A stretch of DNA of 64,000 nt from Ostrinia nubilalis (Eukaryota > Arthropoda > Insecta > Lepidoptera > Crambidae). The notes under the pieces were generated by a model. It worked only from the letters and a program-made list of their open reading frames with translations. It ran no database searches and was not told the DNA's origin. Location: the NCBI RefSeq assembly GCF_963855985.1, contig NC_087093.1, forward strand, positions 6,703,501 to 6,767,500, read 5' to 3'. Shown one piece after another: positions 1-12,235 of this stretch (the stretch's first letter is position 1; every line of letters begins with the position of its first letter). Made by a program: the position numbers and the translations under genes.

Positions 1-1845
1 CGCCGCCTAAATAGTTATTAGAGAGATTATTGTGGAACTTTCAAGGTAATTTTGAAACTTTCACATTTGAATGGGTGCTAATTATTCCATTTTGATATAC
101 TGCCCAGAATCTACTCGTAGCTTTAAAAAGCTTTATTTCTGTTAAAAAAATATCCCCAATTGTTTTAGATATCTTTTTCAATATTAAGTCATAAGGTTTC
201 ATCCATCCAATGACAATAAAAAGTAGTTACTTACTTCGATACAATGAGACCAAATAGAGCATTTAACAGTAAAATCGTAAAATACAGAATACGAGTTATG
301 TGCATGTACCTTGATGTAGGATTGTCCAGCAGTGAACGTCATTTGGCTAAAACGAACGAATCTATACGATAGTGTCTTCAATCAATGTGGCATATTTTTT
401 TTCAAAAAGCTGGATTACATAAAATGTGTCATTTTACAAAGTAGGTCAAACATGATACAAAAAAGTAAAATCTTTTTTTAATAGTAAATCGGGTCAAATA
501 TTTACTATTTATACTGGTTAAACTATTTACATACATACAATCGGTTAAACTATTTACATAACTGGAAAATATAAATGAAAGATAAGCAAACCAAGGTTTT
601 TGCTGATTATGCTGCTACGAGCGCTCGTAGCCGCGTAGTTTCGTAGTTGCTACGACTATTATTATCATTACCTACTACAAGCGAGCAACTACATTTTCAT
701 AAACAATGAAATTTTGTTTCCTTGTTTGTCTGAGGAAAATCGCTTAGCTGCTTTCAAACTACACTTGATGCACTTGATACGTAGGTAGTAGGTAGGTAAC
801 CTACTGTTAGATTTTGTATAAATGTGTATTAATTCGCATTTGCGAATCCTTTTCTTTTAATGTCTATGACAAAGTAGGGTTTGTTTTATTACCTACATTA
901 GTAGCCTTTACCTGCGACCTAAGGAAGTAATTTATTTGTAATGAACAAGACGTTAATTACAACAAGATTTAAAGTGGTATCTGCATAATAAATGTTGTTT
1001 TCAAAATACGTACAATTAAATTACATAAAAAATAGTAGTACTTAGATATAATGAGAATATCAATATTTCTATTATTTGTTGGTTATCCGATAGTTAAATT
1101 GCAGGCATATCTCGGAGGAACTTATAGCTTAGTAGAAGATATGAATCTTTTTACGAGTAAATAAAACTACCCTACTAGTCTACTAAAACTTTAAAAGAGC
1201 TATTTGTTCAGAAATACTTCGAATATTGGAATGTAAACCTGCAGATTTTTTTTGAAATCTTATCTTATTTAATGCCAGATTTTAAATTAGTAAAAACCTA
1301 TTTGCACATGGGTAAAGTCGCGGGCAAAGCCTGTAGTACGATTAATAAATCTCTAGAGATACGAAATTGGGAGCTACAAGTTAGTTGTTTACAGGAAATG
1401 AAAGGTTCCATTGTTATTTAATTCATTTCGTATAATTATATCATGTTACGGAACCACCCACGTTACATTATCCATTTTGTACACCAATATAATATAATGT
1501 TGATCCAATAGGTAAATATTCAATCCACTTTCACCAAATTACCTTGGATAAAACGTAACAATGTTAAACCCATTTTGTGTGTTTCGACAGCTGTCAAAAG
1601 AAAATGCTTTTATGGAAATTGTTTTTTATTAGGCTGCGATCACACGACTCATGGGGATGACATAACATGAGTAGTAAAAGATAATATATCAATTATTCAA
1701 GACACTGAGTAATAATTACGGTGATTGATACAGCCCGGATTATTTATTTATCGAATTACGAATAATAGTAGTAATTATTAGGTACATATACACACATGCT
1801 TACGTTTAACTTTTAAAGTTTTTGTGGTTGAAATGGTGTGATCAG
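1..1845. other. Non-coding, AT-rich
   Basis: No gene is visible here. Every open frame is short and of AT-rich, low-complexity composition. The stretch contains a LINE tail at 321-348 and a perfect 18-bp palindrome at 614-631 (GCTACGAGC followed by its complement). Nothing else stands out. Confidence 0.6.
321..348 (+). repeat. LINE 3'-end relic with 'tccagcagtg' motif
   Basis: The motif ttgtccagcagtgaacgt followed by atttggct is a short relic of a non-LTR retrotransposon 3' end. Close relatives lie at 54276-54308, at 61378-61401 (there attached to LINE coding sequence), and inverted at 53475-53541. No coding part survives here. Confidence 0.55.
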
Positions 1846-2025
1846 TGTGCCTACCATGAGTTTACGTTAGGTGAGCTCGCTAGCGAATACGTCAAAAAAT
1901 TCTATGAAGATTTTATTTCTTGAAAGTAGCCGCTAGGGGCGCTGCACAATATGTCATACATTTAAATGTCATTTTTTTACGCAGTCGCTAGCGAGCACAC
2001 CTAACGTAAACTCATGGTAGGCACA
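1846..2025. mobile_element. 180-bp MITE, copy 1, flanked by CAG duplications
   Basis: The terminal inverted repeats begin TGTGCCTACCATGAG and end CTCATGGTAGGCACA. They run about 40 bp into the element, including the GCTCGCTAGCGA / TCGCTAGCGAGC segments. The trinucleotide CAG flanks both ends (1843-1845 and 2026-2028), which fits a 3-bp target-site duplication. Copy 2 at 39401-39580 has the same length and differs by about one base. There is no coding capacity, so it must move by a transposase encoded elsewhere. A 3-bp CWG target is known for part of the PIF/Harbinger superfamily. That assignment is inference from target size only. Confidence 0.88.
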
Positions 2026-2320
2026 CAGGTCAGGTTGCAAACTGAGTTTTAATACAGTTGCAATCACCCGAATATTTTCATACGTTGTTATGAAATTGTC
2101 TGGCATTGCGGCTATTATTGGTATAATAATATAATTGAATGGTGGCCACTGGATTACTGTAATAAAAGAATGTAGCCTCAGTTACAGCTGATTTAATTTG
2201 GGTTGTAAAATTATTCCGTTCGTAGATTGTTATTAAGCGCATGAAAAACCACACATATGAATTAAAAAGACGTTAAAAAGAAATAAAGCTAGAAAATACT
2301 AGTAGCTATAAAAAGAAACA

Positions 2321-2460
2321 GAGGTGGAATTTTGTAAAGCAATCGTAATCATTTGACAGTTCATAACGTACGATAAAGTCAGTTATACAAAGCGTTTGAC
2401 AGAATAATCGTACGTTATGAACTGTCAAATTATAACGATTGCTTTACACAATTCCACCTC
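2321..2460. mobile_element. 140-bp foldback MITE
   Basis: The left arm begins GAGGTGGAATTTTGTAAAGC and the right arm ends with the complement, GCTTTACACAATTCCACCTC. Complementarity continues inward through TTTGACAGTTCATAACGTACGAT, so the arms are about 53 bp each with a 30-40 nt loop. It has no open frame. I could not identify a convincing target-site duplication, so the superfamily is unassigned. Confidence 0.75.
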
Positions 2461-2573
2461 AGGTATAAAATAATGATTTATTACTTATGAAATATGACAC
2501 TGTTTATGGCTATTGTTGTTAATTTTTAAAATCCTACCAACTTCAATGAGCATTTCGCGCCCTATCTTTTTAG

Positions 2574-3112
2574 AACCTTTTTTAGGGTTCAGTAGTCCTG
2601 ACAAGGAACCCTTATAGTTTCGATATGTCTGTCTGACTGTCTGTCTGTCCGAGGTTTTGCTTGGAAACTATTGGCACTAGAGAGCTGAAATTTTGTGGAG
2701 GTATGTATATTAATCATGGATTAGGGGTTTCTAAGACTATTTTTCCATTTAGGGATCTGTTTGCAAATTATTAAAGTTTAAAGTGCCTATTTTTGTTCGA
2801 GTAGGACGACCCCCCTTCTAAAAACTAAACTGTTGACATGAAAAATCTGGAACAATTCGTAATAATACTGCTTTTCATGAACTTTCAAGGAAAACTGTAA
2901 CGGTTAAGATACACTAGTTAGTTTTACGAGTAATAGTATTTAACTCGTGTATTATAAAATTTCTTAACTAGTAAAAATTCCTTAGAAGAAAATATTAAAA
3001 GTGACTTTAGATGAAGTATAATTGCTTGCCTCTGAAATATATTGTGTTACCGACGGACAACTACGGAACCCTACACTGCGCGTGGCACGACACCAACTTG
3101 GCCAATTTTTTT
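2574..3112. repeat. Lepidopteran interspersed repeat with AGGGTTC / GGAACCCT ends
   Basis: The block opens with ttttttagggttcagtag and closes with ctacggaaccctacactg followed by ctgcgcgtggcacgaca. A (TCTG)n run (cgatatgtctgtctgactgtctg) lies near its start. Modules of this type, with pyrimidine-rich TCTG runs and a closing 'ggaaccct', are abundant in moth and butterfly genomes. This copy is decayed and non-coding. The exact limits are approximate. Confidence 0.6.
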
Positions 3113-4022
3113 TTAGCACTTGAAATGCCATTAACGCGCTGGCCACGTCTGACATTCTCTGGCGTCCGCGTCGGGCACAGCAATGTATGATAATGTCATT
3201 GTATTATTATTAAAGTATGTCAATCAGTAGTACCATGGTTGGTTTGCAAAGGTTAAGTATAGTTAGCTTTTTAGCGAACTAATGCATCATCACTTTTTGT
3301 AAAAAAATGTATTGTAATAAAGAGACAAGAGACAGCATTTGTTAAAACAGTGTTAAATGTATGTTTGTCTTGTTAGCTGTCATTAAATAAATAAATAAAT
3401 AAAAGTTTTGTTTTATTTCTTGGTCTATTTGTTTCTTTTGTACTTGGTAGTAATAAAAAAAAAAGAATTTGAATCAGCTTACTCCGTGCGGATAGAAAAA
3501 GCATCGTGTGACCACAGCATTAATCGGAGTTACTTTTACGTGCCCTGTTTATTCGTGCTAATTCTGTGTGCTGGTGAAAACTGTATAATGCGCAGCAGCC
3601 ATACAATATTTTAATAAATTGAAGCTTCGGTGCGACACGTTGCGCTCCTACACAAAATATTTATATTTGATTGGGCTCGTGGGCTCATAGCCCATTGAGT
3701 GAACGTTTCCTTATTGAGATTAAGTGAGGCAGAAAAAAATATATTTTCTCTGGTTATTTAAAGACAAGTGACAGCAAAATTATACACCCACCTCGCCTCA
3801 TCGAACATCTAACAGTGTTATATTTCATATTTACTGTCGCAATATTTTTTCGATTAATGTGGGAATTCTGACGTTGAGTGCAAGGACTTTTAGACAATTT
3901 GAAATAACTAACTTATTTTTTCAACTTCAGAGTTTGCCTTAGTTTAAAAAAAAATCTGTTTATTGTAAATAAAGAGCTAAACACTTCAGAGTCCCACGTC
4001 TAATTCTGAAATAATTAACTTT
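3113..4022. other. Non-coding; (AAAT)n at about 3385
   Basis: No gene or element boundary is recognised. A short AAAT microsatellite lies at about 3385-3402. Confidence 0.5.
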
Positions 4023-4448
4023 TTAAAAAAATAAAACCGACTTCAAATGCGTGAACACAAAAAAAAACTAAAAATTAAAAATATTGCGTATAAAAAAGTT
4101 CATCCCCAATTTTCCACCCTTGGGGGTGAAATATTTTCTTCAAATTCGCATGAAACCACCCTTTTGATAATACCTATTCAACAAAAAAATAATCGTTCAA
4201 ATTGATTTATAATCGGCGGAGATATTGCGTATAAAAAAGTTCATCCCCAATTTTCCACCCTTGGGGGTTGTTTTTTCTATTATTAAATTTAAATGGGACC
4301 ACCCTTGAGGTATTACCTATACGCCGAAAAAAGATTTGTTCAAATCGGTTCATAATTGGCGGAGTTATCGCGTAACAAACATAGAAAAAAAAAAAAAAAC
4401 ATACGGGTCGAATTGAGAACCTCCTCCTTTTTTGAAGTCGGTTGAAAA
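4023..4448 (-). repeat. AACCGACTTC-terminus repeat, copy 1
   Basis: One end reads aaaaccgacttcaaatg and the other cctccttttttgaagtcggttg, so the termini are inverted around AACCGACTTCAAA. The interior has two imperfect modules of about 145 bp, each starting at attgcgtataaaaaagttca (about 4083 and 4226). A run of A's lies at about 4384-4398. The second copy (16679-17330) lies in the opposite orientation. An open frame through both copies gives the same conserved-looking peptide (...CYAITPPIMNRFEQIFF...). That is repeat DNA read in frame, not a gene. Confidence 0.75.
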
Positions 4449-5028
4449 TATACCTAGCTATAGCAAAACAACATAGCAATGTTGCATGCTATAAACTTTA
4501 CTAGCGAACATAATATAGTCTACAGTTAAACAGTGTCTAAATAAATCAAAAAAGCGTTGTTATTTACACGTATATTAAATCAGGATTGATAGAGCTGAAA
4601 TGGATTTACAGGATTCATTTGTATTCAGGTAGTAGGGCTCCTTGCTCTAACAAACGTCACTCTGACCTTAATCAAAAGTGAAATTTAACGTTAGTTAGTG
4701 CGATGTTATTAGTTCGGGTTCCAATATTGAGGAATAATTGTATTATGTCGACCAAACACAATCAACTCGTTAGTGTTTATTCGATCTAAGCTGTGTAACG
4801 GACTGCTGAAGAGTTTTAGGCTTAGGGACTAGATCACGCCGTAGTGTAAAATGTCGAAGGATATATATTTATTTCCTTTTTATTTATGTTACAACTTGTT
4901 TTCATCTTTGCGAGTACCAATAGAGAAAAATTGTCACTCAATGCCAATACCAGAATTTCATACTTAAAATATTACATTTCCCAGTAAACACACTGGTCCC
5001 ACGGATGTGCGACAGCTTCTTTGAAGTA
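4449..5028. other. Non-coding
   Basis: No gene, element terminus or RNA structure is recognised. Confidence 0.5.
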
Positions 5029-5499
5029 CAGTCACGGAATGAAAAGGTTCGTCAGTTTTCAAATTGATTCCTTAAACGAATCGCGAGCACATATTACCTT
5101 TTGAAACTATGTTACAGAATAATCTCGAGTTAGAGAAAATAATCTTTAACTGTTCGTCAGTAAAGTTCAAAATTATTTAGATCAAAGTTGTTTGACGATT
5201 TAACTTGTCAAGAAGATTATTATGATTGATAAACTAAAACCTTCTTGTTGGTTCAACCTGCCATTATTATTTCTATTAAATAAAAAAAACTATTGTCAAT
5301 TGGTCAATGTCATCATTGCATTGCACTGATGGGATAGAAAAATAAACAAGCAAAACCTTATTCGTTAGCAAACGTCATATTTATTTAAATGTTAGCAGCA
5401 CTGTTTCTTGCACTGTTATGTTGGCAGGTTTGACTCTTACAGTACCTAGTGCAAGCGAAAACCGACACTAAGGTGACGAACCTTTTCATTCCGCGACTG
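5029..5499. mobile_element. 471-bp TA-flanked MITE (Tc1/mariner type)
   Basis: Terminal inverted repeats of 26 bp differ by one base: CAGTCACGGAATGAAAAGG at 5029 and its complement ending CCTTTTCATTCCGCGACTG at 5499. Both ends abut TA (5027-5028 and 5500-5501). A CAGT start plus a TA target is the Tc1/mariner signature. There is no transposase frame, so it is non-autonomous. Confidence 0.85.
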
Positions 5500-7520
5500 T
5501 ACATAATAAGCTTCATATTTCCCGTAAAATGTCACACATGATATTTTATATATTTTAGCGAAATGACGTAGTTTTACCAGAGTTCTGAGTAGTTGGCTAC
5601 TTCGTGTTCTTGTCTTGTTCGCGCTTGGAAAATCTAAGAACTAAGACATTATGAGACACACCAAAGAATACCCTGATTAGTACTTAACTATTTCCTGTTT
5701 ATTTTGTAGAAGACATTTTTCATCTGTTTCAGTGTGCTGTTGTGCGATTGTATTGTAGGTTTCCTAGAAAGGTGCCCACAACTCCATTAAAAAAGAACGA
5801 TGTTGTCAGTTTTATTTATTTTTCTACAACAGAGGTATTATAATTGAATTTATTGATAAGATCTCACCATCATATCCCTAATAATACCACGTTTTTTTAA
5901 GATATTATAATATTAGCTGGTAAAGGACGAATCTGTCATGTTTAAAACAATGAATGCTGTCGGAAAATCAACACAGCCCACATGTATACTTAACAAGTTC
6001 GTACGAGTTTAATGATGTACCTAAATACTTACAAACTTTATAATTAAATGCCAAGTAAAAACATTCTTCTCGCAGCTCTGATCCGGTTTTGAACTTAGAA
6101 TTTTGTTGTAATGCGTACGTTGAATAGCACGGGGATATTAGCTTAATATGTAAAATAATTGCAAGTAATTTATTAATTAAGTAGGCAAGTACGAGTAGGT
6201 AAGTATTTCGATGTTCAAAATTATGTCACTTGTGGCTCATGTAACGGATACACAATCATTATGTAAATTATTCACTTAACTGTGTTAGATTTGTGAAAGC
6301 TACGTTTAATTTTTAGAGAAGCGATCTAAGAAGCAACGTCTTACAGTCTTCAGTTTTTAGACTAAGTAGGTACCTACATGTATTTCATAATTTTTAGTGT
6401 AGCTCTTAATTCTGAAATTGTCCCAACAATTAACAAAAAATAACAATTAAATGAGCCTACTTCAGAAGATCGTTATGTAAAAGTATGTATATTAAAGGTA
6501 GCAAAAGAGGAAAACATCGAGACGTGACTTGTGTAGCTAAAACGTTGCTAATATTTATGAGGAAGTTACATAGGTACATAAATGTAGGTCGACCACAGTT
6601 ATCAAAATATTGTCAAAGAAATACCTACTTTGTTTAAATAAACATTTTAGGAAGAAAATGATTATAGCGTCCATTTTTTGAATTGCCTTTTAGCCTTTAT
6701 TAAAGCGCAAACTTTGGCAATAAACTTGGCAACTATTACAAAACATTTTCCGCAACAATCAAACACAAACCTAAGTGCTTTGGCTTCTTTCTTGTTCAAC
6801 TCTGGCCGCAGGGAAATAAAACAGAGTTATATACCGTACGTTAACAGTCCGTGAAAATGCCAAGAAGTTTTAACGGGGGGCAAAAACACAATATATTTCC
6901 CCAAGTTTGTTTAATCAGTGTGTGTATTGTATAATCTACGGCGCCTAAAGCAGCCCGTTAGGACTAAATTTCCGGATAATTTTTTGTTTTGAACGATTAA
7001 AGGAATGAACTAAAAGTCCTTTTTAATTTTATTGTTGTTGGTCCTTAACCATTATTTTTTTCTCAGTCAATAGAATGTGTAAGAAGAAGAAAGTTGTACC
7101 TATACAAAGAGGGATTTTTTGCAGTATTTTTACCCCTCCTCTGGATCTAAATGACGAACTAGTTCTCAATTTTGTAAACCTCACCTAGCGATCGCTTTAA
7201 TTATAGTATAATAATATGAATTATCTTGGTGTTATTTAATTAATTAACTTTAGTTTCATGACACATTGAAATGCTGAAAATAATTTCTTCTCTATTTACT
7301 TAATTTCGTTTGAACGTCTGACGGCTATTTAAAGGACAATGTTCGTTCTCCATACATTGTTCGCCGTTAGAGCAACAGTGCCGAAAAAATACTTTCTAGG
7401 TTCTAAATGACACAAATCTTTATGTAAGAACAATTATTCCTGGCGGACCAATTCTATAAACTTATTGATAGCAATAATATTGTTATCATAATCTCTTACT
7501 TACTAGTATTGTATTATATT
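5500..7520. other. Non-coding
   Basis: This is AT-rich sequence with no persuasive open frame, splice-bounded exon or bounded element. Confidence 0.5.
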
Positions 7521-8275
7521 ACTAGCGGCCGCCCGCGACTTCGTACGCGTGGATCCCGTTTTACCCCCTTCATCTATCTTACGCGGTTTAGATTTTTTCC
7601 CGCTAACTCCCGTTCCCGTGGGAATTTTGCAATATCCTGTTGTAACTAAGCTTTAAGTTTACTAAGATACCTGCATGCCAAATTTCAAGCGTCTAACTTA
7701 AGCGGTTTAGATTTTTTCATACAAATGTTTTTTCCTGCTAACTCCCGTACCCGTGGGAATTTTGCAATATCCTGTTGTAGCTAAGCTTTAAGTTTACTAA
7801 GATATCTGCATGCCAAATTTCAAGCGTCTAACTTAAACGGTTTAGATTTTTTCATACAAATGTTTTTTCCCGCTAACTCCCGTTCCCGTGGGAATTTTGA
7901 AATATTCTGTTGTAACTAAGCTTTAAGTTTACTAAGATATCTGCATGACAAATTTCAATCGTCTAACTTAAGCGGTTTAGATTTTTCATACAAAAGGATT
8001 TTCCCGCTAATTCCCGTTCCCGTGGGAATTCCTAAGTATACTATGACCTGCCCAGGAGTATGAAGAATAATTGTACCAAGTTTCGTTAAAATCCGTCGAT
8101 TGGTTTTTGTTTCTATAAGGAACATACAGACAGACAGACAGACAGACAGACAAAAATTTTACTGATTGCATTTTTGGCATCAGTATCGATCACTAATCAC
8201 CCCCTGATAGTTATTTTGCAAATATATTTCATGTACAGAATTGACCTCTCTACAGATTTATTTTAAGTAAGATAG
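7521..8275 (+). repeat. GCCCGCGACTTCG-type repeat, copy 1 (no insertion)
   Basis: It begins actagcggccgcccgcgact and ends cagatttattttaagtaaga after a (GACA)n run at about 8128-8151. The head GCCCGCGACTTCGTACGCG and the segment 'aaaatccgtcgattggtttt' are typical of lepidopteran non-LTR/SINE-like repeats. It contains three tandem 135-bp-type units (7583-7971), whereas the relative at 39129-39818 has one. This copy also preserves the unfilled target site (cctgcccaggagtatg, about 8048-8063) of the 180-bp MITE that sits in the other copy. Confidence 0.8.
7583..7971 (+). repeat. Tandem 135-bp units inside the repeat
   Basis: Units start at gcggtttagatttttt at 7583, 7702, 7837 and 7972, giving spacings of 119, 135 and 135 bp. 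Each has cccgctaactcccgttcccg, gtgggaattttgcaatat and aagctttaagtttactaaga. The first unit lacks about 16 bp (tcatacaaatgttttt). The last start leads into the unique 3' part of the repeat. The other copy, near 39182-39316, has one 135-bp unit. Confidence 0.85.
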
Positions 8276-9550
8276 ATTGTATGCACATCGATTTGGGAGA
8301 TATTCTGTATTGTAGTTGTCGCAGCCAAATTGTATTATAATATTGGACGGGTTTTGGAAATAGCTCGGCGTTCCACTTTTATGATTTACTTACTTACATT
8401 TTGCACGTAAATAAATAACATGAATCCTATGTTTACTTTCAAATCTTGACATTTAACACGTGACTTACCAAACTACCTATCTCCATGGTTACCGTCTTAG
8501 TCTATGCATGACTAGGGATTTTTTAATTGAATATTATTAACAATTCTCGATAATTATTATCGATTGAAAAATATTCGATATTTGAATCGAAAGGTATATT
8601 CAATTTTATCAATATCAAAATATTCAATTATAATAATAAAATAAATATTATTTACTACCACCTATGAAATGTTCTGAAAATTGCCTGGAGCGCTCCCCCC
8701 TCAGATCATAAGGTTTTCCCTTTCCAAGCTGAGAGGACATCATTTTGGTTCTATCGATACATTATAAAGGTACTTAATATTTGAAATGTAATTACCAATT
8801 ATTGTTATAAGCATTTTGAGCGAATAAAACTTTCAATTCTATTAGAACTTTAGACATTTCTCTCACTTTAAGCGGCATTGGATTTTTCATCGGATTTTGA
8901 AACTGTTACAGATATATTAAAGATGATCCCATATTGTTGTCATTGTCAATATCAGTGTTATGATCACAATTCTTTTTATTTTATTCATGACCTTCGACCA
9001 GTTGGACACATTAGATAGCTTCTTGTAGTATCGTGCAATATATTTTTAACTCTAAATTAAAATCTAGTCATACTGTAGCAATTAGAACGATTTAATTTAC
9101 AAGATCGGTATCTTATTGTCTATGATGACCGCAGTCAACATCACTATTACGTGGATTCCTAACAATGAAGTACGGCATTGCCTTGTGCCGATTTTACATA
9201 GATTTTATCGACACAAATTATGGAACTTCATAGGATATGGAGCAGGCCACGCCCTAAAATGTCCGGATGTCGTCATAGTATTATGGAATACATATAAAAG
9301 ACTTTTGTTATTTCATTTTCTAATCCTCAAGTGTCCGTTACAATCTAATTAATATTTATGTATTCAAAAAGTAAGAGATTAATTTTGATACTTTACTGCT
9401 GTGCCCAGGAATCTAAGGCCGTTTCTGACAATGGCCTTTCTGATGAAGAGTTATTTAGATATTATGTAAGTACGTGGATTTTCACGGCGAACTTTTACAG
9501 TTAGGCATTGATTAAATTCAAATAGGAAAGTTCAATTCAGTGTATGTACC
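8276..9550. other. Non-coding, with very AT-rich patch
   Basis: About 8515-8645 is extremely AT-rich and rich in ATTCGATA/TATCGAT-like words. A GC-richer relic lies at about 8680-8760. No coding sequence is supported. Confidence 0.5.
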
Positions 9551-9553
9551 TAA

Positions 9554-9699
9554 CGCCCGTATTCACAAACGATGCTTGCTTAAGTGAATCAGCAAATCGA
9601 ACGCACAGCGTTGAATGGAGCTCTGTGATTGGTTCATGTGTCACCCTGTGCGTCTACGCGCACTGGGAAACCTCATAGTAATGTTTGTGAATACGGGCG
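9554..9699. mobile_element. 146-bp tourist-like MITE, TAA duplication
   Basis: The ends are CGCCCGTATTCACAAAC and GTTTGTGAATACGGGCG, a 17-bp perfect inverted repeat. TAA flanks both ends (9551-9553 and 9700-9702). A 3-bp TWA target is the hallmark of PIF/Harbinger elements and their tourist MITEs. It has no coding capacity. Confidence 0.87.
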
Positions 9700-9702
9700 T
9701 AA

Positions 9703-11206
9703 GTGTACCTAATCTTTTTTTCTGTGTACATCAGACTGTACGCTGGTTATAATTTCGTTTTATTTAGTGACATTTATAGCCAGAACGCAATATCAAACAA
9801 AATGTTACCACAATAGATACATCACGCTAATTAATGGTCGGGTCTGTGTCCGTTCTTCTAATGATTTGGTCTATTAAATAATAAATAATATTGTCATTAG
9901 CAAGAAATTAGTTACACAGTCATCGGTGCTTGTAATGACTAAGGTACGTGTTATCTAATTACTCAATACAAGTATTTTGATGAATAAATGGAGGTGACCA
10001 ATTACCATTTAGAGGAAACCATTCTTTGACTAGGTACTAAAGAAAAGTAAAGTATAGTAAATACTAAGAGTTCGACGTTGCTATCGAGGCTCTTTTCACT
10101 TACAAATATTCAAGTACGTATCGCATTTTTTGGCTGTTTCAATGTAAATAATACAACCGGAAAGAGACCCTGAGTGTTTGGATAAAAGCAAGAGCTCTGA
10201 CCCTTGTGTGTATGAGAGGTTCCTTCAATGCTACCTACAACTTGACCCGATACTTTCAGGAGTGAAAATATATCGAGTATTGTCACAAACGCTGCCGTTG
10301 CTGAAGTAATTTTCCATATACTTACCCTATTATTTACATAAATCTGACACATTTTCGAGATCAAAGTTCCTTTCACAGGAGTAACTGTGCCGTGTATAAT
10401 ATTTAAAAGAAATTCAGTTAATCGCACAATGTTATTACTATTACAAGTGAATAAATTATTTACATGTGGATAAAATTTATTTCAGACTACTTATTGAAGC
10501 AAGCTATTTCTCATTTCATTAATTGTATGAACAGTTAATTACATTAGTCGTATCAGCTTCATCGTTAATATAATATACAAATTATTGGCTACAACTATTT
10601 AAATAATATTGCTTTTTTACAAAAGATGATTTCAAAAACATGACGTAGGTAATTTACTTATTTTTACTACAATAAATCAAAGTCAACAAAATGATAATAA
10701 TGTAGTTACTTTAGTACCTACTCTAATAATAAATGAAAGGTTTATTTGAAACTTAAAATACAAAACACACAAATCAATCATAGGTTAAAGTTAAAATGTT
10801 AATAATAAAATTAAGTTTTATTTTTTTAACTTTTTGACTTTCTTTGAACATTCCCGCGTTAGATTAATTTCGATCTGAGTTAAGTAAGTCAGTATAAGTA
10901 TAGCGACCATTTAAGATATAAGCCCTTATGTGACCATTAGTCTGCCAGTTTCTTTCTGAGACCTGTGCAAGCAAACCTGAAGACCTGAAGTCCTGAAAAA
11001 TCCGCGTGAAAGTAATTGCAAGGTGGACCCAGCCTAATAAGTTAAGACAGTTGCAAGTAATATGTTAAGGCCCGACATTATTACTGGGCGAAGTAGACAA
11101 CGAGACAGCCTCGTAATAAACACCCAAATCGCGTAATTAAATTTCAGCTTTCGACGATTTTGCGAGAAGCAGCTGCAATTTTTCGATGTCGTTTTCGTAG
11201 TAAAAC
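9703..11206. other. Non-coding
   Basis: No supported gene is present. A 105-codon minus-strand frame at 10110-10427 has no domain, no splice context and ordinary AT-rich composition, so it is treated as chance. Confidence 0.5.
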
Positions 11207-11345
11207 TAGCTGACCCAGCAAACGTTGATTTGCAGGTGTGAAAAACGTTTACGTTCTATTCTCATTTTATAAGAATCGGTCAAGCCGTTTCGTTGAAGTT
11301 TTATTACCCGACTGCGCCAGAAGGAGGGTTATGTTTTTACAAACA
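11207..11345 (+). repeat. LINE-type repeat relic
   Basis: The sequence starts tagctgacccagcaaacg, continues through aatcggtcaagccgtttcg, and ends ttattacccgactgcgcc plus ggagggttatgttttt. These modules are familiar from lepidopteran LINE 3' regions. It is truncated and non-coding. Confidence 0.55.
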
Positions 11346-11453
11346 CTGTGCTGTGACTGTGACACGAGAATTTTATATTAGAAGATATTCTTATCAACAT
11401 TTATGTATACTTCGTTGCTTCGTGCCACAAAGAAAAAACACCCTGTATATGAT

Positions 11454-12235
11454 CAGGCCCCTCTTTCCCACTGGGCACTTTGGGCACGTGCCCAGGGCCC
11501 CGCGACCGAGGGGGCCCTCATCTGCTAATAAGACCTTCTTCTTCTTTTTTGATGATGTTGGCAATACACGTCGAGGTCGACTTGATTTGTGCCATTTTCA
11601 AGTATTTATGTGGTACGAGTTACAAAATGAGATCAAGTAATGATATAACGAAGGATGATAGATGATACCCCTTCCCACCTCTTGAGTCTCAGTAAAGTTG
11701 TGGTGCTTTACTGAGACCTCCTATGGACAACTTGAGAGAACCCGAAGAATCACGATGCACTGTTTTGCTTCACTTGCCCACACACACTCATGCACGTTCA
11801 CGAACACTCAATGGTTAATAATCCACCATTATTACACATTAATAGTCGCCTAAACACGAATTTGAGGAAATAAAACAAAACCGCTAACATGACGCTTCAG
11901 ATTCCCGCCAAGAAGCCCTAATAAGACCTTTTTCCAGATGATAAGGGCCTAGGGTTGCCAGGTTTTTTATGTGGTTGCCGCGCCAGGCGAAAGTCGAGCT
12001 ACAGAATAATATCAAGCGCACGCATCAGGATGTTGGGCAACCGATGATGATAGAATTCACTCGTAAGCTATGACACTAATTTCACCCCCCCGTGACATGT
12101 CGGGCTTTTAGGGTAAAATGTCCGGTCAAGTGAAGCACAGAGTCCGGCTTTTGTGTTTTAGGACCTGGCAACCCTATAAGGGCCCCCCTTAATCCTTAAA
12201 TGCCCAGGGCCCCTAGTAGGTTAAAGACGGCCCTG
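11454..12235. mobile_element. Non-autonomous hAT-like element (outer of a nest)
   Basis: The left end is CAGGCCCCTCTTT and the right end, read inward, is CAGGGCCGTCTTTAA. These are imperfect inverted repeats starting CAGG. The 8-bp sequence TATATGAT flanks both sides (11446-11453 and 12236-12243). An 8-bp duplication with CAGGG-type ends is diagnostic of the hAT superfamily. The 782-bp body has no transposase frame and contains a second hAT-like element at 11950-12176. Without that inner element the outer one would be about 547 bp. Confidence 0.85.
11950..12176. mobile_element. 227-bp hAT-like MITE nested in another
   Basis: The ends are TAGGGTTGCCAGGT and ACCTGGCAACCCTA, a perfect 14-bp inverted repeat. 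TAAGGGCC (8 bp) is duplicated at 11942-11949 and 12177-12184, and the target lies inside the outer element. It is the younger of the two insertions. There is no coding frame. Confidence 0.88.

Noticed and set aside
4207..4479. 90-codon frame with a peptide nearly identical to one at 16662-16940
   Set aside because: The similarity is between two copies of a non-coding interspersed repeat that runs through a homopolymer. The frame includes the repeat terminus and poly(T)-encoded Phe.
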